Source: Pseudomonadota bacterium (GTDB lineage Bacteria; Pseudomonadota; Alphaproteobacteria; Rhizobiales; Xanthobacteraceae). From it: a DNA stretch of 64,000 nucleotides. The DNA lies in the NCBI GenBank assembly GCA_023387735.1, contig JAEWHP010000003.1:124001-188000 (forward strand). The letters run 5' to 3'. The notes beneath the pieces are model-generated. The model was not told the DNA's origin, made no database searches, and worked only from the letters and a program-made list of their open reading frames with translations. Of the stretch, positions 16,710-23,958 are shown in pieces. The translations under genes and the position numbers were made by a program. The first letter of the stretch is position 1. Each line of letters starts with the position of its first letter.

Positions 16710-16803
16710 TAACGCTCCACTTGCACAAAAATCCAAAAGCCTCAAGGCTGATGTGGTTGCCGCGATTTTCCGGTAACGATCCTAACCGTTATCGAGGCTT
16801 CAG

Positions 16804-17082
16804 ATGGTTCTCGATATTTTGACGATTCTATTTCTGGCTTCTGGCTGGGTTCTTATAGTCAAAATGGCTTTTGAACGGCGGCGCGACGTACTTCACGGGC
16901 ATTCAATGAAGCGTCGAAAGAACAGCCAGACCAATGCGCCGGCCAGCCATCGGCGCCGAATGCCTCGGACGAATACGAGCATCTCCTTGAAGGGATTCAG
17001 TCCGAGATTGAGAGACAGAAGCAGATGTCTATCACGCCATCACGGGTGCACGCTGCGGCGACCGTGAACGACAAAGATGCAT
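16804..17082 (+). pseudogene. Frameshifted small membrane protein gene
   Basis: Frame 1 begins MVLDILTILFLASGWVLIVK with a clear transmembrane helix and a basic stop-transfer run (ERRRD), then turns into low-quality sequence. A second frame is open from about 16875 and ends in a protein-like acidic helix (NASDEYEHLLEGIQSEIERQ) and TVNDKDA before a TGA at 17080-17082. Joining the two gives one plausible 90-residue single-pass protein, so one base has probably been gained or lost near 16880-16960. If not, the two frames are unrelated. Confidence 0.45.
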
Positions 17083-17112
17083 GATGCAGCGAAAACTGCC
17101 CGCGCGGACTGT

Positions 17113-17289
17113 TCACCCTCGGTTGCCCCGGGATGGCTTAATCGGCTCATAAGATACGATGCGACCTTTCCGATCTCGCGACTTTCTCGAAACCTTGTGT
17201 CGGTCGCGCCAAAGCAGTCCTGCAACAAGCAGAAGGCTTGGCACCCATGCCAGCATGATTCCCAAAATTACGGCTTGGACTGTGGTCAC
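17113..17289 (-). CDS. Small single-pass membrane protein, 58 aa
   Basis: GTG start at 17289 with AGGA upstream. Reads MTTVQAVILGIMLAWVPSLL, continuing through the helix to WRDRHKVSRKSRDRKGR, a strongly basic cytoplasmic tail. N-terminal half is paralogous to the 36-residue protein at 15503-15613; the tail is unique to this copy. Function unknown. Confidence 0.6.
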   Translation of the reverse strand: MTTVQAVILGIMLAWVPSLLLVAGLLWRDRHKVSRKSRDRKGRIVSYEPIKPSRGNRG

Positions 17290-17726
17290 TGGCTGTCGTC
17301 CTGTGTGGCTCGCCGAAGCGAGACAGTGTCAACATGGCAATCCTTGCAGACTAAAACTTTCAGAAATTTTCGATTTGCCGTCCAATTGCGCTTGAGATGT
17401 GCCGGACAAGTTCGCTGGTGACATTCTGGTCGGACGGCGCACACGAAAGTGATCGAACGTTTATCGAGAGCTCGCGACACAGTCGTCCCGACATCGCCAG
17501 ACTGCCAAGAAGGAATCCGACCCTTCGGAATGGCAGACTGCGATTGAGGTTCCGATGCTGGTTTCGCGAAGCGGGCCGGCGATGTTGCCTCGGATCGCAC
17601 TCATTCAGGTCCTTGACCGAAACGTCTTGCTGGAGTTGACCCTAATTAATGGTGAATGAACGCCCCGTTCACGTATCATTGCACGAGGCCGCGCAATGAT
17701 CGGGCGATTTGGGCGGGAGACTTAGG
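17290..17726. other. Gene-poor stretch in the island
   Basis: 437 bases. Open frames exist on both strands (the longest on the minus strand, up to 17600) but their composition is arginine/serine/cysteine-rich without protein-like patterning, and no ribosome binding site supports them. I see no RNA gene or strong repeat. Confidence 0.5.
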
Positions 17727-18047
17727 ATGATAGCCACTATCGCTGCAGCAGCAATCGCTGCTCACCTTGGCGGACTTCAATCGGCTGAGACGACGTCGGT
17801 GATACAGGCCCAGTATTGTGGGCACGGTTATGACATCGACATACATGGACGCTGCTATCCGAACGGTGTGATACCGCCTCAGTATCAGGCTGCGCGGCAG
17901 TATCGCGGATATGGACGGTACGGCTACGATGGTTCCGTTCCATGCGGACATGGCGCCGACGTGGATGTCAGAACTGGACGGTGTTATCCGAACGGCATGG
18001 TACCGCCGCAGTTTCAAAACCGACCTCGATACTACCATCGCTATTAG
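17727..18047 (+). CDS. Exported protein with duplicated CGHG...GRCYPNG motif, 106 aa
   Basis: Signal peptide MIATIAAAAIAAHLGGLQSA, then two copies of a 20-25 residue unit: YCGHGYDIDIHGRCYPNG followed by VIPPQYQ, and PCGHGADVDVRTGRCYPNG followed by MVPPQFQ. A Tyr/Arg/Gly linker (RQYRGYGRYGYDG) joins them. Each unit has two cysteines, so two small disulphide loops are likely in the periplasm. A Y/H/R-rich tail ends the protein. GGGAG precedes the ATG. Function unknown. Confidence 0.75.
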   Translation: MIATIAAAAIAAHLGGLQSAETTSVIQAQYCGHGYDIDIHGRCYPNGVIPPQYQAARQYRGYGRYGYDGSVPCGHGADVDVRTGRCYPNGMVPPQFQNRPRYYHRY

Positions 18048-18501
18048 GTCTGGTTCCACCAGCGTAAAGCGGCAGAGGCACGAAAAGCCTCATCGCCGAT
18101 TCACGCGCGGCTCCCTTTTCCCTGCTGGTCAGCGTGGAAGGACGGGAGCGCAATTGGCATTGGGAAGCATCACCGCACGGTCCTGGGTGGCCTGGAAGCC
18201 TGAAGTCCAGCCTGCGGAAGGCCTACCTCATGGGGTTCAAAGTGGTTACCGCGTGGGCCCCGTGCCTCAGCGCGAGGGAGGTCACGAAACGACGCCACCG
18301 ACCGAGGCGGTTCCAGATTTAACCTCCATCCCCGACATCAACATTAACGAGCGATTTGCATTGCCTCCGATCGCACGATCGATAGCCTCTCGTCGCGCGG
18401 CTGGGCCTCGGTCGACACACAGTGGTTAATCGCCGGACGTGCGGGCTTTGCATGCAACCGTTCAGCGATCCTCCGTGCTTGCGAAGTGAGGAAGCGACAT
18501 C
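18048..18501. other. Gene-poor stretch in the island
   Basis: 454 bases with only low-quality open frames on both strands and no supported start. It ends at the AGGAAG site of the next small gene. Nothing else is recognised. Confidence 0.5.
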
Positions 18502-18687
18502 ATGCTCTCTCCGATCGATGTTCCCGAAGTTTCGATCCATCAACTCGTGCGCCCGGACTCCTGGCACGTCTGGACCGTCACGATTCCCCGCCGATCAATC
18601 ACTGGCGACCTTGTACGTGGCGGCGTCTGGCGGCGGCACGACGGCCAGCGCTGGCAATACAGGCCAATCACAGAATACGGGGATTGA
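18502..18687 (+). CDS. Small hypothetical protein coupled to a PilZ gene, 61 aa
   Basis: Reads MLSPIDVPEVSIHQLVRPDS, then WHVWTVTIPRRSITGDLVRG and VWRRHDGQRWQYRPI. Tryptophan-rich beta-strand pattern, cytoplasmic, no domain recognised. GAGGAAG lies upstream of the ATG. Its TGA shares one base with the ATG of the PilZ gene (TGATG), which points to translational coupling and a joint role. Confidence 0.6.
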   Translation: MLSPIDVPEVSIHQLVRPDSWHVWTVTIPRRSITGDLVRGGVWRRHDGQRWQYRPITEYGD

Positions 18688-18947
18688 TGATGAGGCCGAA
18701 CATCGACCGACGATCAGCAGGTCGGTCAATCATTGGCAGAGGCGCCCTGCTATTCTTCGACGGCCAGCCCGGCACGCGCGGCTGCAGCATCGTCGATTTT
18801 TCGCACCGCGGCGTTAAGCTTCGGACGCATGACCTCCCTGTGCTGCCCGTCTTCTTCAAACTGACTTTCGACAACTTCATCACAATTCAAAAGTGCCGCT
18901 TGATCTGGCGTAAGGGCGACTTCATCGGCGCGGCTTTCGAAAACTGA
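18687..18947 (+). CDS. Compact PilZ-domain protein, 86 aa
   Basis: Both halves of the cyclic-di-GMP binding signature are present: RxxxR in RRSAGR near residue 8-13 and DxSxxG in VDFSHRGVKL near residue 40. The rest follows the PilZ barrel: GALLFFDGQPGTRGCSI, LPVLPVFFKLTF, CRLIWRKGDFIGAAF. At 86 residues it is a bare PilZ domain that would bind c-di-GMP and signal through a partner. Translationally coupled to the 61-codon gene upstream. Two adjacent ATG codons are possible starts. Confidence 0.75.
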   Translation: MMRPNIDRRSAGRSIIGRGALLFFDGQPGTRGCSIVDFSHRGVKLRTHDLPVLPVFFKLTFDNFITIQKCRLIWRKGDFIGAAFEN

Positions 18948-19104
18948 ACAATTTCGTTCCCCCGGCTGATCGCCGCCGGCCTATCGGAAAACATGCCGCC
19001 GATCGCGCAATCAATGTACGCCTCCGATTCCGTAGGCCTAGCTGCGCAGCCGCGTCCATCAATGCCGACACGATGCGCAACCCGGCGCGCGCCCAGAGCC
19101 GACT

Positions 19105-20091
19105 TCACGTCGCTTCAGTATCGATCGCGCGGCGTATCACCCGCCGCACTTCTGCGTTGGACAGGAACAGGTCGTGGTTGATGACGCCCCAGCCGGCGTC
19201 GGAGGCATCGATCACGCGCACGCCGAGTTGTTCGATGGCGGCCTTCTCGGCCGCTCCGACCCGTGTCATTCCTCCGGCAAGCCGACCCGACAGCGCCAGC
19301 GCGCGATCGTTCGTCGCGCTGATCACGGTGATCTTGCGGGCGAGCGGACCGATGCGGCCGATCGCCGACGAGAACACGTCCATGTCGATGTCGGGCGCTG
19401 CGAACACCACCGAGCCGATCCTGCCCGTTACGCTGTCACCATGTCGCGCATAGAGCTGACGGAGGCTTTCCAGCGTCAGCATGGTTCCCATGCTGTGCGC
19501 CACGATGTGGGTCCGGCCGGCGCCGGGCGCTCCGACGATGGAATTGAGCACGCGCTCAAAACCGTCGCGCGACCACATCGCGCTTTCGCGGTCATAGGCG
19601 TAGTCGAGAAACCCAGCCTTGGAGGGCCACGAGAACACCATGGTCCGGCCGCGAAACTTGATGCCGTCGGCGAGGTTCGCGGCATCGAGAACCGCAGTCT
19701 CGAACGTCTGCTTGAACCCGTGCACGTAGATCAGAATATCTCCACCGCCCTGGGCCTGTGCGAGAAGGTCGCCGACATCGCCTGAAACGGGCTCGACCCC
19801 ATCGAGGCGCCAGTCGCCAAGTCCGACTGCGGAGAGCGAGAGGCGGCTATCGTCCGGCGGCACGAGCTTTGCCGTAGCAACAGTGATCGCAGAAGCCCGC
19901 TCCGGTCCGAACCAGGGCTTTGCGCGCCCGCCATTCACCCGCTTGCGCGTGGTGGTGACCAGCAAGGTGGGATTGCCTGCGAACGACGATGCGTCATAGC
20001 TCGCGCCTGTCGCGCCCAGACCAGCGCATCCGCCAAGCGCGATCAAGCTGCCGGCGGATGCAAGCCCGCGCAGCAGCGCGCGGCGCGACAC
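19105..20091 (-). CDS. Exported DUF900-type alpha/beta hydrolase (lipoprotein)
   Basis: 328 residues. The N-terminus SRRALLRGLASAGSLIALGG plus CAG combines a twin-arginine-like signal with a lipobox (LGGC), so the mature protein is probably a lipoprotein. The hydrolase core shows ILIYVHGFKQTFE (oxyanion strand), the nucleophile elbow HIVAHSMGT and FAAPDIDMDVF, typical of the DUF900 esterase/lipase family; the catalytic histidine is likely in GVINHDLF. Start taken as GTG at 20091 because AGGAAA precedes it. The longest normal-looking gene within the island; substrate unknown. Confidence 0.88.
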   Translation of the reverse strand: MSRRALLRGLASAGSLIALGGCAGLGATGASYDASSFAGNPTLLVTTTRKRVNGGRAKPWFGPERASAITVATAKLVPPDDSRLSLSAVGLGDWRLDGVEPVSGDVGDLLAQAQGGGDILIYVHGFKQTFETAVLDAANLADGIKFRGRTMVFSWPSKAGFLDYAYDRESAMWSRDGFERVLNSIVGAPGAGRTHIVAHSMGTMLTLESLRQLYARHGDSVTGRIGSVVFAAPDIDMDVFSSAIGRIGPLARKITVISATNDRALALSGRLAGGMTRVGAAEKAAIEQLGVRVIDASDAGWGVINHDLFLSNAEVRRVIRRAIDTEAT

Positions 20092-20265
20092 GTTAGTTTC
20101 CTGCTGCAGCAAATGTCGAACGATCACACGGAACCTTTGGGCACACTGACGCCCCGCACCCGATCAGTCCCTTGAAAGACAATGGCGGCGAAAAAAAGGG
20201 GATCGCATCACGCCTTGCAGGCAGGTGTTCGCCAAGGACGCGCCTCAGAGCCCGGCGACTGCCGA

Positions 20266-20385
20266 TCAGGAGCAAATCCAGATGATCGTAATCGCGATCG
20301 GGATACCCAAGGCAAGTGCGCTGAGGATCGACAAGACGAACTCAGAAAGCAAATTTGCCTGGGGCCGCACATCAGGTAGCGACAT
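20266..20385 (-). CDS. Tiny membrane protein, 39 aa
   Basis: Starts MSLPDVRPQANLLSEF, then one transmembrane helix ILSALALGIPIAITIIWICS to the stop. AAGGAG sits seven bases before the ATG, a near-ideal ribosome binding site. Tail-anchored topology with a 15-residue cytoplasmic part is likely. Function unknown. Confidence 0.65.
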   Translation of the reverse strand: MSLPDVRPQANLLSEFVLSILSALALGIPIAITIIWICS

Positions 20386-20559
20386 GGCGTTACTCCTTGG
20401 AGCCCCACGAGCGTCCGCTCGTCCCCAGGATGAACGATCAATTTCGTGTTCGGACCGAGATCCGGAAGTCTTTTTAATGTCGGAATGCTGAGCGCTTATG
20501 GTTAACAACTGGTTAACGAAGGCAGACATGGAGAGGCCCCGCGTCCTCTAAACGGATGC

Positions 20560-20934
20560 CTAGTCGAGGGTTGCGCGCGCGCGCCAGCGCGACTCGAAGT
20601 CGTCGGAGTCTTTCGGCATCGACGCCTGGGCATCCAGGAGATCAACCGACTTCACCGTGAGGATCTTGATGGGGGCTTCGCCGGCAGGCGGCGCTTCGCG
20701 GGCAGCAGTCCGCTGGACCGCGGGCGCTTGCGCAGGCCAGTGCAGCAATGATTTCGAGATCACGCCCTTGCCTTCGTACCAGCACTTTCGGCCATCGATC
20801 AGCCGATAGGTCCAGGCCTTCTGGGTATTCGAAGGCGCGGCAAGGCATTGCTTCGCTTCCACCGTTGGCACGCCAATCGGCAGGAGAACCGCAATGCAAG
20901 CGGCGCAAGCCGCGATGTGAATCTGCTTTGCCAT
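20560..20934 (-). CDS. Exported hypothetical protein, 124 aa
   Basis: Signal peptide MAKQIHIAACAACIAVLLPI with cleavage near VEA. The mature part opens KQCLAAPSNTQKAWTYRLID followed by GRKCWYEGKG, with two cysteines that likely pair; this RLIDGRKCWYEG segment is familiar from exported Bradyrhizobium proteins of unknown role. The C-terminal half is polar and possibly disordered. Same strand as the tiny membrane gene downstream, about 175 bases apart. Confidence 0.72.
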   Translation of the reverse strand: MAKQIHIAACAACIAVLLPIGVPTVEAKQCLAAPSNTQKAWTYRLIDGRKCWYEGKGVISKSLLHWPAQAPAVQRTAAREAPPAGEAPIKILTVKSVDLLDAQASMPKDSDDFESRWRARATLD

Positions 20935-21201
20935 AGGAGCAACTGTGACCTTGCACCAATACTCGGCGTTACTGTTACCCGCGTAGCCTGTCTGCGGAAT
21001 TTGGTCATAACGGGCCCGAATCTGGGCCAGATTAGTTCAGTGCGGCGGTAGGGAACCCGGCCTGAGCCATGGAGTTAACCAAGGGCGGCCCGTCCCACCG
21101 GATAGCCGACGGGTCGACGAAACCATTTCAGCGGCGCGCGAAGTGCTCCGGAAACACAACCGCCCTATCATCGCATCCAAGTAAAACCACGGGGTTAGAT
21201 C

Positions 21202-21288
21202 ATGTTAGTATCGGTCCTCAACCTCATCTACCGCGAGTTTCTCAAGCGCGCCCTCCCCGGCATCTCAACCTTGGGAGGAAAGCTATGA
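21202..21288 (+). CDS. 28-codon open frame upstream of a tiny membrane protein gene
   Basis: Encodes MLVSVLNLIYREFLKRALPG followed by ISTLGGKL, an amphipathic helix with a basic end. Its TGA overlaps the ATG of the next frame (ATGA). GGGG lies about seven bases before the ATG. It could be a real micropeptide or a leader frame that sets translation of the downstream gene. Confidence 0.4.
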   Translation: MLVSVLNLIYREFLKRALPGISTLGGKL

Positions 21289-21371
21289 TCGAGATCGTAA
21301 CAGCGCTCCTTGCCTTCATCAGCATCGGCATCTTCCTGGCCCATGCGTTCGACGCCTATCGCCTGCGCTAG
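21285..21371 (+). CDS. Micro membrane protein, 28 aa
   Basis: Reads MIEIVTALLAFISIGIFLAH followed by AFDAYRLR: one transmembrane helix and a short basic tail. GGGAGGAAAGCT directly precedes the ATG, an ideal ribosome binding site. I know very similar unnamed micropeptides from Bradyrhizobium. Overlaps the preceding 28-codon frame by four bases. Confidence 0.65.
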   Translation: MIEIVTALLAFISIGIFLAHAFDAYRLR

Positions 21372-21740
21372 CCCGAGCGCGGCGAAGCTAAGGTGAGACT
21401 TCCCATCGCTCCATGAAACCGCGCGAGCGATTGTGGGTAGCATACAGGCGGCCGCAAGCTTGGGCTCGCGGATCCCCGAGAGAAATTCCCTGACAACAAA
21501 GCTGCTCCCTTGGTATGCAGCCGGCCCGCGTCAGCAGGCAGACGACTTGGCCGGGGCGCCCGCAGGCGCAATTGAACAGCCATTATCAACGGGTTAGACA
21601 GACGCTCTGGGATGGTGCTAGAGAACGCTGGCGCGCTGCTGGATTTCGATTCCGGGGGTCGGAGTTCGAATCTCTCCGGGGCGCCCCTTTCGGCAAAATG
21701 ACAGGTCCAGGCGAACCTACCCATTCGAGAGCAAACCCAC
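21372..21740. other. Intergenic stretch holding the island end
   Basis: 369 bases without a supported gene. The only recognisable structure is the partial tRNA copy at 21641-21687. The sequence before it shows no integrase remnant in any frame. Confidence 0.6.
21641..21687 (+). repeat. Partial tRNA-Arg copy (candidate att site)
   Basis: Bases 21641-21678 align with the tRNA-Arg from the anticodon stem through the T arm (14545-14583) with 37 of 39 columns identical: one A to G change and one missing G. The acceptor end then diverges (GGGGCGCCCC). No D arm or 5' acceptor strand precedes it, so it is not a functional tRNA. Same orientation as the tRNA, as expected for the far attachment site of an integrated element. 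Confidence 0.8.
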
Positions 21741-22094
21741 ATGAAAAAGATCATTCTCGCGCTGGCGTTCCTCTATCCGGCCGCGGCGTTTGCTCAGGGA
21801 ACGAGCACGCCCGCCGGCCCTCCTACGATTGGTGGCAAGCCGCTGGTCGTGGTCGGATCGAAGAAGGAAGCGGCAAAGCCATTGTCGCCCGCCCAGAAGT
21901 TGCAGGCCTGTCAGGACATCGACGACGCGACCAAGGAACGTCTGAATTGCTACGACGCGATCTACGCGCCGCAACCAAAGCCGAAGCCGGCGGCCGCCAA
22001 AAGCGTCACCGAATGCCGCTTCCAGAAAGAGGAAGACGAGCGGCTGACTTGCTACAATGGTTTTGCGGACAAGATTCCGAAGCTGCCAAGGTAA
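21741..22094 (+). CDS. Exported protein with two C-x9/10-CY motifs, 117 aa
   Basis: Signal peptide MKKIILALAFLYPAAAFAQG. The mature part carries QACQDIDDATKERLNCYDAIY and ECRFQKEEDERLTCYNGF: the C-x-x-I-D-x-x-x-R-L-x-C-Y-D type helix pair found in many small periplasmic proteins, probably closed by disulphides. A proline/lysine-rich linker separates the motifs. Function unknown. First gene after the island end. Confidence 0.75.
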   Translation: MKKIILALAFLYPAAAFAQGTSTPAGPPTIGGKPLVVVGSKKEAAKPLSPAQKLQACQDIDDATKERLNCYDAIYAPQPKPKPAAAKSVTECRFQKEEDERLTCYNGFADKIPKLPR

Positions 22095-22109
22095 GCCAGG
22101 CAGCGCTCC

Positions 22110-22541
22110 TTACCAGTTATTGTTCCAGCCCGGGGACCCGAAGAAGCCGAACGGCGACTGCTGTGCAACGCGCACCGGCGGGTTGGCGCGGGCCTTGGCA
22201 ACCTTGCGCTTGCGCTGTGGCTCGAGCTTTTTGGGTTCGGCGGGAACGAACTGGGCAAAGGTATCGCGCACGCGGGCCTCGGCCGAGGCGTCGGCGGCCG
22301 GCTGCGACGGAGCTGCGGCAACCTGGATATTCGTGGCCGACGGAACGATCGTGGGAAGGCTGGTATCGTAGACCAGCCGCTCCGGCAATTTCTGGTCGGA
22401 CCGGATTCGAACCACAGTCTTGTCGACCGTCGCTGCGGAACTCTCGGCCACGGCGACCGGCTGCGGAGCAAATCCGCTGATCGCCAGCAACAGCGCGAGC
22501 AGCGCGCCACCGACAAACACGAAATATCGAACCACGGGCAT
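22110..22541 (-). CDS. Hypothetical protein with N-terminal membrane anchor, 143 aa
   Basis: Starts MPVVRYFVFVGGALLALLLA with GGGGGAG about ten bases upstream; a longer in-frame form to 22622 is less likely. One N-terminal hydrophobic helix, then a strand-rich part (KTVVRIRSDQKLPERLVYDT), an Ala/Pro linker, a basic run (KKLEPQRKRKVAKARAN) and a Trp/Asn-ending tail (FGFFGSPGWNNNW). Probably a periplasm-facing anchored protein. Function unknown; converges with the preceding gene. Confidence 0.7.
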   Translation of the reverse strand: MPVVRYFVFVGGALLALLLAISGFAPQPVAVAESSAATVDKTVVRIRSDQKLPERLVYDTSLPTIVPSATNIQVAAAPSQPAADASAEARVRDTFAQFVPAEPKKLEPQRKRKVAKARANPPVRVAQQSPFGFFGSPGWNNNW

Positions 22542-22861
22542 TTGGTAATCGCTCCCCCGCACCATACGCGCGGTCAACTCGCCAACGGGCGATATAGCGA
22601 TTAGTTCCTGGCTTGCCGGCAAGGTTCAAAGGTGCCGGTCACGTTTTCGGGTACGGAATGCCGGTTCCGGTGCACAGGGTTAAAGGCGACCGGTGGCGCT
22701 CCAGCGTGCATTTCGCCGCGACGGCGTTAACCGCTGACGACCCCGACTGCCTCTCCGGCATTGCAGGCCTCGGGGTGGAATTGGGGATGTCGGGCCGCTA
22801 GATTGGCGGCGCCGCGTCCGCGCCTGTATTTCAGCAGCAACAAGAACAAGGGGGAATCGAG

Positions 22862-23251
22862 ATGTCGAATATCAATGTCACCTGGGACCACATCCATCTG
22901 CGCAGTCCCGATCCCGAGGCGACTGCGGCATGGCTTGAAGACGTCCTGGGCGGCGAGGTCGTTCGCGGCCCCGGAAGGATCGATGTCAAGCTCGGGGGCG
23001 CCAACGTGTTCATCGCGCCCGTGGCCGCCGGCGACGGCGTCAACGCGCCGCCGCTGACGCCCTATCAGGGGCTCGATCACTTCGGACTGACGGTAAAGGA
23101 CATCGACGCGGTTGCCGCCGAGATCAAGGCCAAGGGTGTCGAATTCACCAGGCCGCCGACCACCATCCGGCCCGGCGTGCGCATCTGCTTCATCCGCGGT
23201 CCGCAAGGCATCTCGATCGAGTTGCTGGAGCGCGACCAGAAATATACCTGA
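22862..23251 (+). CDS. VOC (glyoxalase/bleomycin-resistance/dioxygenase) family protein
   Basis: 129 residues forming two beta-alpha-beta-beta-beta modules. Metal-ligand candidates are visible at the usual places: H in TWDHIHLRSPD, H in GLDHFGLTVKD and E in GISIELLERD. The family covers glyoxalases, epimerases and dioxygenases; the reaction here is not assignable. A GGGGGA ribosome binding site precedes the ATG. Stands alone. Confidence 0.9.
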   Translation: MSNINVTWDHIHLRSPDPEATAAWLEDVLGGEVVRGPGRIDVKLGGANVFIAPVAAGDGVNAPPLTPYQGLDHFGLTVKDIDAVAAEIKAKGVEFTRPPTTIRPGVRICFIRGPQGISIELLERDQKYT

Positions 23252-23585
23252 CCCTTCCGCACCCGATCGCTTCGGGTCTGTCATCGCACCCTGCCGGCGC
23301 GGCCAGCCACGTCATGCTGCCGGGCATGAAGCAGCAGATGCTCACTCCCGGATAGCCCTTGATCGGCCAAACCTTGGTTCGGCCGACCCGGATCGGTGAC
23401 CTCGTCATCCTCGGGTACCTCATCAGGGCCAGTTCGGTTAGCCCTCATTCAACGCAGGAGTGGCCAGCGCCTGGCTTGCCGCCTGCACGGGAATTCGCGG
23501 GCAACCTGACGCGTTGACGCTTCGGGTCGCGCTTTGGCATAATTTCCCGCCGGCTTCCTCGGGCAGTCGCCGGGATTGGATCATC

Positions 23586-23936
23586 ATGAAGAACGGGCTG
23601 TATTCGATCCACGTCACCCTGCTGGATGGACGCATCGGCAAGGGCAGCGGTGTGATTCTGTTCCGCGATGGCCAGATCCTCGGCGGCGACGCGTACCTGT
23701 TCTACACCGGCAGCTACACCGTGAAGGGCGACACCTTCAAAGGCGAGGTGCTGGTGCAGCGTCACACCACTCCCCGTGAAGACGCCAATCCGCTGTTCGG
23801 CGGTCCCAATCCCGTCGGCATCGGCGTGTCCGGCACCTTCACCGATACGCGCGGCAACATGAACGGAACGGCGCTCGTCGGCAAAGCCAGCCAGATCTTC
23901 GGCGCAACGCTGCACAAGCTCGCGGACATCAACTAG
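23586..23936 (+). CDS. GrlR-like regulatory protein, 116 aa
   Basis: MKNGLYSIHVTLLDGRIGKG, then GVILFRDGQILGGDAYLFYT and GSYTVKGDTFKGEVLVQRHT follow the beta-barrel pattern of GrlR, the enterobacterial protein that binds and inhibits the type III secretion activator GrlA. Homologues without a secretion locus are common in rhizobia, so binding of another partner is likely. No GrlA-like or secretion gene lies nearby. Converges with the histidine kinase gene. Confidence 0.78.
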   Translation: MKNGLYSIHVTLLDGRIGKGSGVILFRDGQILGGDAYLFYTGSYTVKGDTFKGEVLVQRHTTPREDANPLFGGPNPVGIGVSGTFTDTRGNMNGTALVGKASQIFGATLHKLADIN

Positions 23937-23958
23937 CTAACGGCCCTTCCCGTGCCGC

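Larger units (their letters stand above)
14516..21687. mobile_element. Decayed tRNA-Arg-integrated genomic island
   Basis: About 7.1 kb bounded by the intact tRNA-Arg gene and a direct repeat of its 3' half. Inside, coding density falls sharply and most genes are under 110 codons; one is frameshifted. No integrase, transposase or conjugation gene is visible, so the element would be a remnant. Long genes without these traits resume just past the repeat. The boundary repeat is seen directly; the island reading is inference. Confidence 0.6.

Noticed and set aside
17286..17600. 104-codon minus-strand frame in the island
   Set aside because: No ribosome binding site, mixed Cys/Arg/Ser composition and no structural pattern; not strong enough to call.
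21601..21687. A second functional tRNA gene
   Set aside because: Only the anticodon-to-T-arm part is present; D arm and 5' acceptor strand are missing and the acceptor end does not pair.
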